From: Dethiobacter sp.
GTDB taxonomy: Bacteria > Bacillota > Dethiobacteria > Dethiobacterales > Dethiobacteraceae
NCBI GenBank assembly: GCA_018335875.1
Contig: JAGXRN010000079.1
Span: 1-64,000 of the forward strand
Length of the DNA stretch: 64,000 nucleotides
Direction: 5' to 3'
The notes below the pieces were generated by a model. The model searched no databases, had not been told where the DNA came from, and saw nothing but the letters and a program-made list of their open reading frames with translations. Position numbers and translations under genes: made by a program. Every line of letters begins with the position of its first letter. Position 1 is the first letter of the stretch. This document shows positions 25,332-34,383 of the stretch, piece after piece.

Positions 25332-25441
25332 ACAGATAAAAACAAAGCTTGAAAGTTATAACAGTCTTCGCACAGAACCTTGCCGCGATGTTCAAACTGT
25401 TCGCCTTGGGGTATTACTTCTTCACATCTTTCGCACTTCAT
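25325..25441 (-). CDS. 38-residue zinc-ribbon (LIM-like) small protein
   Basis: ATG at 25441, behind GAGGGGGT, opens MKCERCEEVIPQGEQFEHRG and continues with KVLCEDCYNFQAL before stopping at 25325. Two CxxC pairs 18 residues apart, with an intervening histidine, look like half of a LIM or a rubredoxin-like zinc knuckle. Such short proteins are often overlooked. It lies directly upstream of the sigma-54 activator; partner and function are unknown. Confidence 0.65.
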   Translation of the reverse strand: MKCERCEEVIPQGEQFEHRGKVLCEDCYNFQALFLSVV

Positions 25442-25522
25442 AAGCGATTACCCCCTCTTTTTGCACTCTTACGGCTGACGCTCAGTGATAATTTCGCCGT
25501 AGCAAGCGGCAATCCCTACAAA

Positions 25523-25984
25523 TTATCTGCCTGCAGCTTTCCCGGTAAGGTTTTCTATGGTTATTTTAAAGACAAGTACTGACGATGCCTCTTTCTCAGA
25601 AAAGGAGTATGTCAAGTCGGGGTCATACTGTTTTAGAATGCAGGTAAGTCCATACAGTTTTTCTTCGCTTTCTTCCACTATTTCGGCTTTTCCTTCACCG
25701 ATAACAGAGAAATATCTCACACTCCAATTGCACGGCCTCTCACCCTTTACAATTTCAACCTCCTGCTCAAATTCAAAGCAAACACTGGGATTGTTTTTCA
25801 GGATTTCAATCTTTCTACCTTCGGATGCTGAGTGGAAATACAGGTTCTTGCCGTCAAAACCAAAACTAAGCGGCAGTAGGTACGGCCTTAAGCCGTCTGC
25901 CATTGCAACCCTGCACACACTGGCATTGTTAATAACCTCGTGCAGCCTATTTATATCTGTAATCTGTCTTTCTTTTCTTCTCAT
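25523..25984 (-). CDS. Pyridoxamine 5'-phosphate oxidase-like flavin-binding protein (NimA-like)
   Basis: The 153-residue split-barrel protein begins MRRKERQI and has ASVCRVAMADGLRPYLLPLSFGFD, SEGRKIEILKNNPSVCFEFE and SVIGEGKAEIVEESEEK, the pattern of NimA/pyridoxamine oxidase-like flavoproteins. These bind FMN or haem; the substrate is not known. The ATG at 25984 has AAGGGA 8 bases upstream; an ATG three codons earlier falls inside that site. Confidence 0.82.
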   Translation of the reverse strand: MRRKERQITDINRLHEVINNASVCRVAMADGLRPYLLPLSFGFDGKNLYFHSASEGRKIEILKNNPSVCFEFEQEVEIVKGERPCNWSVRYFSVIGEGKAEIVEESEEKLYGLTCILKQYDPDLTYSFSEKEASSVLVFKITIENLTGKAAGR

Positions 25985-26013
25985 TTTATACATCCCTTCC
26001 CTGTTTCAGCTTT

Positions 26014-26232
26014 TTACTGCACTAATAGTTTTTTAGTTTGCAGTAAAACTGTAGGTCCTGACGCAAACAGGCTTCTGTTGGCAACAAGCCCGAGGTAAGT
26101 AGGAAGAAGGCTGAGAAATATTAAACCTGCCAGGCCTGCAAAAGATACCGGCAAACCGGTTGACTGGTTGAAAGCAATTACCAGGTACCAGCCATAAGCA
26201 GATACACTTATTAACATGGCGGCCCAAGTCAT
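26014..26232 (-). CDS. Small two-helix membrane protein, unknown function
   Basis: The 72-residue ORF has two hydrophobic spans (AMLISVSAYGWYLVIAF and AGLAGLIFLSLLPTYLGLV). It follows the frameshifted ORF pair at 26234-26726 almost without gap. I recognise no family. The ribosome site is weak (GGGCGGTG). Confidence 0.45.
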   Translation of the reverse strand: MTWAAMLISVSAYGWYLVIAFNQSTGLPVSFAGLAGLIFLSLLPTYLGLVANRSLFASGPTVLLQTKKLLVQ

Positions 26233-26233
26233 T

Positions 26234-26726
26234 TTATACACCGCCCGCAGATAAATTTAATACCCTCACCCTGGAGGCAGGGAGGCTGGCCAGTTTTTCG
26301 TCAGTATAAAAAAATGCCTGGCCGGGCGCGGTTACAGATGCCTTATCCCAACTCGGGGGTGGACTGTGATAGCAGATAATATAGGTTAGAGTACTTGCCG
26401 GGACGGACTGTACTTTCAACCACAGTTTTTCCTGCAGCTCCCCGTAGGCCCGGCTCGTCTCATCGATGGCAGCACAAAACTTCAGCATACAGATACTGCT
26501 CTTTTCCAATCTCATTAATACCGTGGTATAAGCCGGATGGATCACCGACAAAAAGCTGGGGGGCAGGAAGGTAGTATACTCCCCGCAGCTTTGATTTGAC
26601 CTGCATTTGTACAGAGATTTCTTTTTTACCGGGCAACCAGGCGTATGACACTGTGAAGCTGCCCCATCCGTTTCGGGTGTTAAATTTTATATATTTCTCT
26701 ATACTTCTTTTCCAGATATTCAGCAA
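26234..26726 (-). pseudogene. Frameshifted hypothetical gene
   Basis: Two overlapping minus-strand frames seem to be halves of one protein of about 165 residues. The first (26460-26726) runs through GVYYLPAPQLFVGDPSGLYHG to a stop at 26460; the second (26234-26551) carries on with DETSRAYGELQEKLW and WDKASVTAPGQAFFYTDEK. The change is +1 on the minus strand, near 26465. The 5' end overlaps the carboxypeptidase gene by 47 bases, so the true start may be further in. I do not recognise the family. A sequencing error or a real mutation would both explain it. Confidence 0.4.
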
Positions 26727-28191
26727 AATACTTTGGATTTATTTCTTCCCCCGTAACCCTGTGTAACAACTCGGCAGGCTTCAAAAGCTTGCCGTGCTGA
26801 TGTATCTTTTCTTTTAACCACTCATTTATGCCCTTGAAATCACCGTTTTCAACGCTCCCATCATAGTCTGGTATTTCCTTCTTCATCTGGTTGAAAAATT
26901 GAGCTGCATAGATGTTACCCAGTGTGTATGAGGGGAAATAGCCAAAATATCCTTTTGACCAGTGAATGTCCTGAAGCACACCCTCCCCGGGATGGCCCGG
27001 TATTATGCCAAGGTAAGTTTGCATACTTTCATCCCAGAGACGCGGAAGGTCACATACTTTTATATCACCACCGATTAAGGATTTTTCAAGTTCATATCTC
27101 AAAATAATGTGCAAACCATATGTCAGTTCGTCTGCCTGTACACGTATTAATGAGGGTTCGACCCTGTTGGCTCCATGATAAATATTTTCAACGGAGACAC
27201 CGTTAAATTGTTCCGGAAAAATCTCCAGCAGGTCATCATAGAACATCTCCCAGAAAGGCCTGCTTCTGCCGAGGAAATTCTCCCAGTATCTTGATTGTGA
27301 TTCATGAATACCAAAAGAGGATCCTGTGCACAATGGTGTCCCTGCCAAATCTTCCCTGATGTTTTGTTCATAGAGGCCATGGCCTCCCTCATGTATTGTG
27401 GCAAACAAAGCACCTGTAAGATTATTAACTTCATATTTTGTGGTGAGCCTAACATCTCCGAGATTAAGTTTTATAGTGAAGGGATGAGCACTCTCATCCA
27501 GCCTGCCTCTCTTTAAATCAAATTGCATTTTATCTAAAATCTTCAGACTTAATCTGCGCTGCATGTCCTTGTCATAACTTTTAAGAAACATGCTGTTATC
27601 AGGCACATACCCTGATTTTTTTATACGACCCATCAGATCAATAATCTTTTCTTTTAAGTAACCAAATATTTTGTCAAGCTGTTCCGTGGTAACTCCTGGT
27701 TCATATATATCCAGCATAGCATTATACTTATGGCCATCATATCCCCACAGTTCCGCAGCTTCCTGCAAAAACTCCACAATCTTCTCAAGATAAGGCTTAA
27801 AAATAGCAAAGTCCCCCAAGGCCTTTGCTTCTTTCCATACCGCTTCTGCCTGAGTGGTTAATACAATATAGGCTTCATACTTTTCCGCAGATATTTTCTT
27901 AAAACGGTTGAATTTTTTTAAATCTTCCTTAACTGATACCTGGATTATCCGGCTTAAGTGAGGCATATTTTCCGGATTACTCAAAAATACCAGCAATTTT
28001 TCCATTTGCTCAGATATGAGCATCTTAAATGCTTCAGTAGAAATGGTCCCAATTACACCTGAACGTCCAATCACAGCTTTTTCAGGCGCCCCTGTCTGCA
28101 GGTCCCAACTCATTACTGCGGCGGCCTCTTCAAAATACTTTATCCTTCTACTCAGGCTCTGATATTCCTTTACAGCGTCATTAATATTCAA
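26680..28191 (-). CDS. M32 family metallocarboxypeptidase
   Basis: The 503-residue, mostly helical protein has the M32 signature TIHEGGHGLYEQN, whose HExxH binds the catalytic metal, plus downstream GIHESQSRYWEN with a conserved Glu and the C-terminal HWSKGYFGYFPSYTLGNIYAA. Length matches the family. It trims C-terminal residues from peptides in the cytosol. It suits an organism using amino acids or peptides. The 5' side faces a divergent membrane protein gene. Confidence 0.93.
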   Translation of the reverse strand: MNINDAVKEYQSLSRRIKYFEEAAAVMSWDLQTGAPEKAVIGRSGVIGTISTEAFKMLISEQMEKLLVFLSNPENMPHLSRIIQVSVKEDLKKFNRFKKISAEKYEAYIVLTTQAEAVWKEAKALGDFAIFKPYLEKIVEFLQEAAELWGYDGHKYNAMLDIYEPGVTTEQLDKIFGYLKEKIIDLMGRIKKSGYVPDNSMFLKSYDKDMQRRLSLKILDKMQFDLKRGRLDESAHPFTIKLNLGDVRLTTKYEVNNLTGALFATIHEGGHGLYEQNIREDLAGTPLCTGSSFGIHESQSRYWENFLGRSRPFWEMFYDDLLEIFPEQFNGVSVENIYHGANRVEPSLIRVQADELTYGLHIILRYELEKSLIGGDIKVCDLPRLWDESMQTYLGIIPGHPGEGVLQDIHWSKGYFGYFPSYTLGNIYAAQFFNQMKKEIPDYDGSVENGDFKGINEWLKEKIHQHGKLLKPAELLHRVTGEEINPKYFAEYLEKKYREIYKI

Positions 28192-28383
28192 ATTCGACCC
28201 TCCTGTAATTAAAAATATTTAATTCCTTAAGTGTTTTCCTCAGCAAATAAATATCTATAGCATATTTCTATATAAACTCAAATTTTACCTCTATTGGAAA
28301 ACAATCTTTGTTTCCTTTATTTATTTAACCATTCAGCATAGAAATATCCGCACCCATAAAACAAAATTACCCGCTCATATTTC

Positions 28384-28412
28384 TGGACAGGGCCATACAC
28401 AACGTGTAGAAT
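28384..28412 (+). promoter_or_regulatory. Promoter of the rhomboid-like gene
   Basis: TGGACA (28384-28389), a 17-base spacer and TAGAAT (28407-28412) stand about 30 bases upstream of the start. The rest of the 250-bp divergent gap (28192-28444) is AT-rich with no other feature I can support. Confidence 0.6.
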
Positions 28413-28444
28413 AAAATAAAGAAAATTAAGAAAAGGAGCAGGTC

Positions 28445-29113
28445 ATGAAATGGCTGAATAAACTGGAAAGAAAATACGGGCGCTTTGGAATTCCAAATCT
28501 TATGCAATTCATTGTGCTTGGCAACGCACTGGTTTACCTGCTAATTAACCTGGACCCCTCCCGGCAGTTAATTTATACTCTGGGATTGCACCCGGTGCTG
28601 GTGTTGCGGGGTCAGCTGTGGCGATTGGTCACCTTTATTTTTATCCCGCCAACGCTGTCCATACTTTGGGTGTTTTTTGCACTATACTTTTATTATATGG
28701 TGGGGACAGGCCTTGAGCAGGAATGGGGGAAATTTAAGTTTAATGTTTACTATCTGATGGGTATGCTTGGGACAATTCTCGCCTCGTTTTTAACAGGGAG
28801 TTTTGCCACCGGTTTATACCTGAATCTTTCGCTGTTTCTAGCCTTTGCCCAAATCTACCCTGAATTTCAAATTCACCTCTTTATGGTAATTCCTGTTAAA
28901 GTTAAATACCTTGCCTGGCTTAATTGGGGAATCATAGCATATACCTTACTTTTTGGCATGATGGGCACAAAGGTACTGGCCCTGGTACCCGTTGTCAACT
29001 ACCTTATTTTTTTTGGCAACGATATCATCAAAGATCTGAACAGGCGCAAACAGGTCCAGCAAAACCGCAAGCGATTCTTTTCTGAGGTTAGAAAAGCAAA
29101 TCAAAACCGGTAA
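28445..29113 (+). CDS. Rhomboid-like integral membrane protein lacking the catalytic serine
   Basis: The 222-residue protein has about six membrane spans and the rhomboid start pattern (NLMQFIVLGNALVYLLI, LRGQLWRLVTFIFIPP). The segment that should contain GxSG reads GLYLNLSLFLAFAQIYP, so no Ser nucleophile is present, and the usual catalytic His is absent. It is therefore probably a pseudoprotease, perhaps a membrane chaperone or quality-control factor (inference). AAAAGGAGCAGGTC gives a good ribosome site. Confidence 0.75.
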   Translation: MKWLNKLERKYGRFGIPNLMQFIVLGNALVYLLINLDPSRQLIYTLGLHPVLVLRGQLWRLVTFIFIPPTLSILWVFFALYFYYMVGTGLEQEWGKFKFNVYYLMGMLGTILASFLTGSFATGLYLNLSLFLAFAQIYPEFQIHLFMVIPVKVKYLAWLNWGIIAYTLLFGMMGTKVLALVPVVNYLIFFGNDIIKDLNRRKQVQQNRKRFFSEVRKANQNR

Positions 29114-29150
29114 TAACATTTTTATTTCAAAAAAGTATGGTGTAAAAATG

Positions 29151-29185
29151 ATGGCTTTCAGCAAAAGTATTTGCCTGAAAGCCAT
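29151..29185 (+). terminator. Terminator of the rhomboid-like gene
   Basis: ATGGCTTTCAG (29151-29161) pairs with CTGAAAGCCAT (29175-29185), with further pairing of GCAAA and TTTGC inside; a modest T-rich tail follows. Between here and 29434 I see no convincing gene, only a doubtful 31-codon ORF at 29326-29421. Confidence 0.75.
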
Positions 29186-29434
29186 TACCTTTTATAATTC
29201 GTATTTCGACGGGTTTCGATAATGTAAAGCAGCACTTGAACAATTATCCTGGCAATCAAAACACAGTAAGCAATAGGTAGAATCAACCGTTGCAGGTTGC
29301 TTCCCGGCTACACGAGGCTACGAATATGTTCCTTAGCGCAGTAAAGAATAACCGTATGGCTGACTCATGTGGAAAGGTGAAAAGATGTTTAGTCTCCCAG
29401 ACTGCCCACCAAATCAGATAAGGGGAAATGAGAA

Positions 29435-29791
29435 GTGAAAACACTTGGCAAGACACATAACGGTTTAGACAGGTCACTTACCACAACCGCAGAAATCGCC
29501 CAGAAGGTACTTGAGGCATGGAAGGAAAAAATAAACGCTGGTTTTGTTCTGGGCGGCCGGGGGTTGCGCGATGATGACGTAGAGTTCCTAGCTGCGAATG
29601 AGGGAACCAGAAAGGTCAGGGTATTATGGGGGTTGGTTGGGGATGAATTACCTGAACCACTTGCCGAACTGTATAAGGTTGAAAAGTACGCCGACAAATG
29701 GGCATTACCCCCGGAAAAAGGCGACGGCATCGGGTATATTATAGAACATGAAAAAGCAGTAGTCGGGTTCGTGTGGGGAATTGAACAATAA
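29435..29791 (+). CDS. Hypothetical protein
   Basis: The 118-residue ORF starts with GTG at 29435 after AAGGGG. It reads as a soluble mixed alpha/beta protein with an N-terminal helix (TTAEIAQKVLEAWKEKINAG), a central VRVLWGLVGDELPEPLAELY and a C-terminal EHEKAVVGFVWGIEQ. I do not recognise it. It sits at the start of a patchwork region with gene fragments and a toxin, so it may be accessory. Confidence 0.5.
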   Translation: MKTLGKTHNGLDRSLTTTAEIAQKVLEAWKEKINAGFVLGGRGLRDDDVEFLAANEGTRKVRVLWGLVGDELPEPLAELYKVEKYADKWALPPEKGDGIGYIIEHEKAVVGFVWGIEQ

Positions 29792-29809
29792 AAGGCTAGG
29801 GCCAAGTGC

Positions 29810-29847
29810 GTTTCCCTGGAGCAAAGGAGCATTTGAGAAGGCAAAAA
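29810..29847 (+). pseudogene. Short fragment of a YyaL-type (DUF255) gene
   Basis: This 38-base stretch encodes FPWSKGAFEKAK and aligns with 30503-30540 in the larger YyaL remnant ([12 protein letters not shown]). About eight differences, mostly at third codon positions, show divergence as coding DNA rather than a fresh duplicate. No flanking part of the gene is recognisable. Confidence 0.45.
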
Positions 29848-29954
29848 GCAACAATTGTTGGGTTACCTCGTTAGTCGCTACATTTTTTAACTTCAAGGTT
29901 TCTGATCACAGCATCTATCACAATACTCTGATAAGAACATAATCTCACAGAAAT

Positions 29955-30272
29955 CTACCTCACCAACCATCCATAATCCTGCCTGCAATCAACGATATAG
30001 TCAACATACACTGTCTGGTCCTTAATCTGATACAGAATCAAATACCATTTCTCAACAAACAACTTATGATATTTATTAAGCGGTATAAACTCCGCATCCA
30101 AAAACGGAAAACGCTCCAGCAAAGTGGAAAGGGAGCGGATTGCGTCCATCAATTCATTCTTTACTTTGCGGGCGGCAATGGGGCTTTTCTGTGCCAGAAA
30201 CCGAACATGGCCCGCCGGCATCTGACGGGCACGGTCGGAAACAATCACCTTATATTGAGGCTTTTTTTCCAT
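29955..30272 (-). CDS. RelE/ParE family toxin
   Basis: The 105-residue protein has the RelE/ParE fold pattern: an N-terminal strand (YKVIVSDRAR), two helices (HVRFLAQKSPIAARKVKNEL), and a C-terminal sheet (KYHKLFVEKWYLILYQIKDQTVYVDYIVDCRQDY). Such toxins act on ribosome-bound mRNA or on gyrase. The ATG at 30272 lies within the end of the antitoxin gene (23-base overlap), as usual. The partner antitoxin has lost its N-terminal domain (see next entry), so whether the toxin is still expressed or controlled is uncertain. Confidence 0.78.
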   Translation of the reverse strand: MEKKPQYKVIVSDRARQMPAGHVRFLAQKSPIAARKVKNELMDAIRSLSTLLERFPFLDAEFIPLNKYHKLFVEKWYLILYQIKDQTVYVDYIVDCRQDYGWLVR

Positions 30273-30447
30273 GTTCCACCTCATCAATAATGCTTTCTAA
30301 ATAACTGTCCAATTCGTCCGGTGTAGTTCCGGCGCGGCCTGCCAGACGATCTTCCTCAACCGCCAACAGTTCTTCACGCAGCTTTAGCATTTTTTCACGG
30401 CGGGTAAACGTATCTATATCCATAACCACAAGATCTCCCTCGCCGAC
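30250..30447 (-). pseudogene. Phd/YefM-type antitoxin, 5'-truncated
   Basis: The minus-strand frame reads [18 protein letters not shown] and then a long helix with EELLAVEEDRLAGRAG. NGxGDLVVMS is normally found around residue 40-45 of Phd antitoxins, after the DNA-binding N-terminus. Here a stop lies two codons upstream of the homology, at 30448-30453, so the DNA-binding part is gone. A shorter product from ATG 30423 (57 residues), including the toxin-binding helix, could still be made. The break coincides with the 5' break of the YyaL remnant. Confidence 0.6.
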
Positions 30448-31133
30448 TAATCAATGAGAAGTCACCTTATCTTCTCCAACATGCTTATAATCCATTGGAA
30501 TGGTTTCCCTGGAGTGAAGAAGCGTTTGAAAAAGCTAAAACGGAAGATAAGCCTATTTTCTTGTCTATTGGGTATTCGTGAGTGCTGTTTATCGACATGT
30601 CACTGGTGCCATGTGATGGAGCGGGAGTCGTTTGAGGACACTGAAGTGGCTGAGGTTTTGAACCGGGTATTTGTGTGCATCAAGGTAGACGTGAGGAACG
30701 TCCTGATATAGATAATATTTACATGACAGTCTGTCAGTCCATGACAGGCAGGGGCGGCTGGCCTCTGACCATTATCATGTCGCCTGACAGGAGGCCTTTT
30801 TTTGCCGGGACTTATTTCCCCAAAGAATCGCAGTACGGGCGCATGAGCTTGGTTGGACTTGCAGAGCGCATTGAGAGGCTCTGGCAGACAGGCAGGGATG
30901 ATATTGACAGAACAGCAGACAGTGTGGTGGAAAGCCTGCAGCCTATGTCCAGTGTACAACCCGGTGAGGCGCCGGGAAAAGAGCTGCTGCACACTGCCTA
31001 CAAGGAAATGGAGAGGCTATTCGATGACAAACATGGCGGCTTTGGCACAACACCAAAGTTTCCCACGCCTCACCATCTGACATTTCTGCTGCGCTACTGG
31101 AAAAGGGCCAATGATGACAGGGCTCTGCAGAAC
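30444..31133 (+). pseudogene. YyaL/SSP411-type thioredoxin-domain (DUF255) gene, 5'-truncated, frameshifted, 3'-truncated
   Basis: Successive frames reproduce the family's N-terminal domain: [17 protein letters not shown], then PIFLSIGYS, then [15 protein letters not shown] (the CxxC-type thioredoxin motif), then GGWPLTIIMSPD and PFFAGTYFPKESQYG. Lesions are visible. A 16-base insertion flanked by TCG repeats follows GYS (near 30564-30579). One base is missing after KVD near 30693. The gene stops after about 230 of roughly 650-700 expected residues, and the first residues are missing too. It cannot make a functional protein. Confidence 0.82.
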
Positions 31134-31150
31134 ACTACTAACAGTGAAGC

Positions 31151-31180
31151 AAAGTGGCTGGGAACTCTCCCAACCACTTT
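31151..31180. terminator. Hairpin behind gatB
   Basis: AAAGTGG-C-TGGGA (31151-31163) pairs with TCCCA-A-CCACTTT (31168-31180). It closes gatB on the minus strand; the better T-run is on the plus strand, after the YyaL remnant. Confidence 0.65.
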
Positions 31181-31185
31181 GCCTT

Positions 31186-32616
31186 TTATTTTAATTTTTC
31201 TTTAAACAGCCGGTTGACCAGTTCAGGATTGGCCTTACCCTTGGAAAGTTTCATCACCTGGCCGACTAAAAAGCTGATAGCTTTTTCTTTGCCGTTTTTG
31301 TAGTCCTGTACAGACTGAGGATTTTCAGCGATTACCATGTCAACTATGGAAGCGATGGCGTCAGCATCAGAAATCTGGACAAGGCCTTTCTCTTCTACGA
31401 TTTCAGAAGGCATTCTGCCTGTGGCGAACATATCTTCAAAGACTGTTTTGGCTATTTTCCCGCTGATGGTGCCGTTATCCTGGAGCTTCAGGAGCTGTAC
31501 AAGGTGGGATGGCGTCAGTTTTGTCTCATTGATCCCCAGGCCTTCGGCATTTAAATGCTTAGATATTTCACCCATTACCCAGTTTGAAACAGCCTTGGCG
31601 TCATGGTATTCAGCAGCCACTGCTTCAAAAAAATCGGCCATGGCCCTGGATGCTGTAAGAACGCCGGCATCATATTCCGGCAGGCCCCACTTTGACATAT
31701 AGCGGGTACGCCTGGCATCGGGCATCTCAGGCAGCGTGCTCCTGATTTCTTCAACCCAGGTTCGTTCAACTATTACAGGGACAAGGTCGGGGTCGGGGAA
31801 ATAGCGGTAATCATGGGCTTCTTCCTTTGAGCGCATGGAATAGGTGACGCCTTTATTTTCATCCCACCCCCGAGTTTCCTGCACCAATTTGCCCCCGGAG
31901 TTTAGCACCTGCGTCTGGCGTTCCACTTCGTATTCAAGGCCGCGCTGTACGGCCTTAAATGAGTTCATATTCTTTATCTCAGAGCGTGTGCCGAATTTAT
32001 TGCTGCCGGCAGGCATGATGGAGATATTGGCGTCACAGCGCAGGCTTCCTTCTTCCATCTTTACATCAGAGACACCTGTATATTGGAGGATACTTTTTAG
32101 TTTTTCCAGGTATGCCTTGGCTTCCTGTGGAGAACGCATGTCAGGCTCAGAGACAATTTCAATCAGCGGCACACCGGTACGATTATAATCTGTGAGCGAG
32201 TAAGCACCATCATCAGAGTGAATCAGCTTACCTGCATCCTCCTCCATGTGGACCCTGGTAATGCCGATGCTTTTTTTGGCGCCGTCAACTTCAATTTCCA
32301 GGCAACCGTTTACTGCCAGCGGCAGGTCATATTGCGAAATCTGATAGGCCTTCGGCAAATCCGGGTAAAAATAGTTTTTACGGTCAAACTTGGCAAAGGG
32401 AGGAATTTCACAGTTAAGTGCAAGAGCTGCTTTTACTGCAAACTCTACTGCCAGCGCATTCAGAACCGGCAGTGAACCCGGAAACCCCAGGCAGACAGGA
32501 CAGACATGTGTATTGGGGTCACGCCCGAATTCTGTGGGGCAGGAGCAAAAGATTTTTGTTTCAGTTGCCAGTTCAACGTGCACCTCAAGACCGATTACTG
32601 TTTCATATTTGCCCAT
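31186..32616 (-). CDS. gatB: Aspartyl/glutamyl-tRNA amidotransferase subunit B
   Basis: The 476-residue protein matches GatB throughout: [20 protein letters not shown], zinc site CSCPTEF...[12 protein letters not shown], and the C-terminal YqeY-like tRNA-binding tail. GatB binds misacylated Glu-tRNA-Gln or Asp-tRNA-Asn and activates it by phosphorylation. The ATG overlaps the gatA end by 14 bases. The operon gatC-gatA-gatB runs in this order. Confidence 0.97.
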   Translation of the reverse strand: MGKYETVIGLEVHVELATETKIFCSCPTEFGRDPNTHVCPVCLGFPGSLPVLNALAVEFAVKAALALNCEIPPFAKFDRKNYFYPDLPKAYQISQYDLPLAVNGCLEIEVDGAKKSIGITRVHMEEDAGKLIHSDDGAYSLTDYNRTGVPLIEIVSEPDMRSPQEAKAYLEKLKSILQYTGVSDVKMEEGSLRCDANISIMPAGSNKFGTRSEIKNMNSFKAVQRGLEYEVERQTQVLNSGGKLVQETRGWDENKGVTYSMRSKEEAHDYRYFPDPDLVPVIVERTWVEEIRSTLPEMPDARRTRYMSKWGLPEYDAGVLTASRAMADFFEAVAAEYHDAKAVSNWVMGEISKHLNAEGLGINETKLTPSHLVQLLKLQDNGTISGKIAKTVFEDMFATGRMPSEIVEEKGLVQISDADAIASIVDMVIAENPQSVQDYKNGKEKAISFLVGQVMKLSKGKANPELVNRLFKEKLK

Positions 32617-34081
32617 TAAACCGTACCTCCTTTGGAGGAGTGTTGGGAATTTTCAATTCAAGTCCGCTGTTTTGTTCATAGGCATAGGCAACGCGCAGCA
32701 CAGTGCTTTCAGCAAAAGGTTTGCCAAGCAGCTGCAGGCCCACGGGCAAACCGTCTATAGAGCCACAGGGCATTGAGAGGGCAGGCAGTCCCGCCAAGTT
32801 GGCAGCGATGGTGCATACATCATTCATGTACATGGTAAGAGGGTCTTCAACGGCGCCGGCAGGAAACGCCACTCCCGGTGTGGTGGGAGTAATAATTACA
32901 TCGTACCTGCTAAAGGCATGGCCAAAGTCCTGCTTAATCAGTGTTCTCACTTTCAGTGCTTTCAGGTAATAAGCATCATAGTAACCGGAGCTTAAAGCGT
33001 ATGTACCCAGCATGATCCGCCGTTTAACCTCGGGTCCGAATCCCTGACTGCGTGTCTTCCTGTACATTTCAATCAGATTATCAGCTTCAACACGCAGGCC
33101 GTACTGGACGCCGTCATAGCGGGCCAAATTGCTTGATGCCTCTGCCGGAGCAATCAGGTAGTAAGCGGGAATCCCATACTCGGTGTGTGGCAGGGAAATT
33201 TCATCAGCCTCGGCGCCCATGGAAACAAGCAGTTCTATTGCTTTGTTCACTGACTCCTTCACCCGGGGGTCGATACCTTCGGCAAAATATTCCCGCGGTA
33301 CTCCTATCTTCATACCTTTTACATTACCGTCCAGGCAGGCTGTGTAGTCAGGAGTTTCAATATCTGCCGAGGTTGTATCCCGGATATCCTGGGCAGCAAT
33401 TATATTCATAACAAGGGCACAATCGCGAATATCGCGGGTTAATGGCCCGATTTGGTCCAGGGAAGAAGCGAAGGCCACGAGGCCATAGCGCGATACTCGG
33501 CCGTATGTGGGCTTTAGTCCAACGACGCCGCAGAAGGCAGCCGGCTGCCTGATAGAGCCCCCGGTATCTGAACCCAGGGCAAAAAGTACTTCACCTGCGG
33601 CCACTGACGCGGCCGAACCGCCGCTAGACCCGCCAGGTACTCTTTCTGTGTCCCACGGGTTGCGGGTAGTAAAAAAGCCGGAGTTTTCAGTGGAAGAACC
33701 CATGGCAAACTCATCCATGTTTGTCTTGCCTGCCATTATGGCGCCCGCGTCACGCAAAAGCTCCACTACGGCGGCGTCGTAGGGAGGAATAAAGTTGTGG
33801 AGAATCTTAGATGAGCAGGTTGTGAGGATACCTTTGGTGCAAAGATTATCTTTCAGCGCCATTGGGATTCCTGCCAGCTGCCCTAATTCTTCACCGTTTG
33901 AGCGCCTGGCATCAATAACTGAAGCTGCGGCAACAGCCTTATCGTGAGTCAGTGTCATAAAAGCTTTAACTTCCCCGTCAATTTCGTCTATACGTGCAAA
34001 GGCCGCATCAATCAATTCTCTGGCGCTTATTTCTTTTTTCTGCATCATGTCCAACGCTTTGGCAACAGTAAGATTCTTCAC
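32603..34081 (-). CDS. gatA: Aspartyl/glutamyl-tRNA amidotransferase subunit A
   Basis: The 492-residue amidase-signature enzyme has the Ser-cis-Ser-Lys triad: the lysine in GIPMALKDN and the serines in [16 protein letters not shown]. It releases ammonia from glutamine for GatB. Translation starts at a GTG close behind AGGAGGAG. It lies 14 bases after gatC. Confidence 0.97.
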   Translation of the reverse strand: MKNLTVAKALDMMQKKEISARELIDAAFARIDEIDGEVKAFMTLTHDKAVAAASVIDARRSNGEELGQLAGIPMALKDNLCTKGILTTCSSKILHNFIPPYDAAVVELLRDAGAIMAGKTNMDEFAMGSSTENSGFFTTRNPWDTERVPGGSSGGSAASVAAGEVLFALGSDTGGSIRQPAAFCGVVGLKPTYGRVSRYGLVAFASSLDQIGPLTRDIRDCALVMNIIAAQDIRDTTSADIETPDYTACLDGNVKGMKIGVPREYFAEGIDPRVKESVNKAIELLVSMGAEADEISLPHTEYGIPAYYLIAPAEASSNLARYDGVQYGLRVEADNLIEMYRKTRSQGFGPEVKRRIMLGTYALSSGYYDAYYLKALKVRTLIKQDFGHAFSRYDVIITPTTPGVAFPAGAVEDPLTMYMNDVCTIAANLAGLPALSMPCGSIDGLPVGLQLLGKPFAESTVLRVAYAYEQNSGLELKIPNTPPKEVRFNGQI

Positions 34082-34095
34082 CCAAGGCTCCTCCT

Positions 34096-34383
34096 CTAAT
34101 CTATCACGCGCGGTACGCGAAACATGCCTTCTTCAGACTTCGGCGCATTGGCAAGCGCATCTTCACGCGCCAGGCAGGGTCTTATTTTATCGCTCCGGAA
34201 AACATTTTTCAAAGGCAGAACATGGGCTGTGGGCGCTATATCTTTGGTATCAACGCTGTCAAGTTTGCCCGCATATTCCAGGATGGCGTTCAGTTGTTCA
34301 GTATGCTGCTCCATTTCATCTTGTGTCATTTCCAGCCTGGCCAGACGGGCCACATGGGCCACTTCTTCACGCGTAATTTTCAC
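34096..34383 (-). CDS. gatC: Aspartyl/glutamyl-tRNA amidotransferase subunit C
   Basis: The 95-residue protein has the GatC pattern ([33 protein letters not shown]). GTG at 34383 with GGAGG 9 bases upstream gives the normal family length; the longer ATG frame is not needed. GatC holds GatA and GatB together. It overlaps the thioesterase gene by 17 bases. Confidence 0.95.
   Translation of the reverse strand: MKITREEVAHVARLARLEMTQDEMEQHTEQLNAILEYAGKLDSVDTKDIAPTAHVLPLKNVFRSDKIRPCLAREDALANAPKSEEGMFRVPRVID

Noticed and set aside
29326-29421. 31-codon plus-strand ORF with a possible GAGG ribosome site
   Set aside because: No recognisable sequence features and only a weak site; too little to call a gene.
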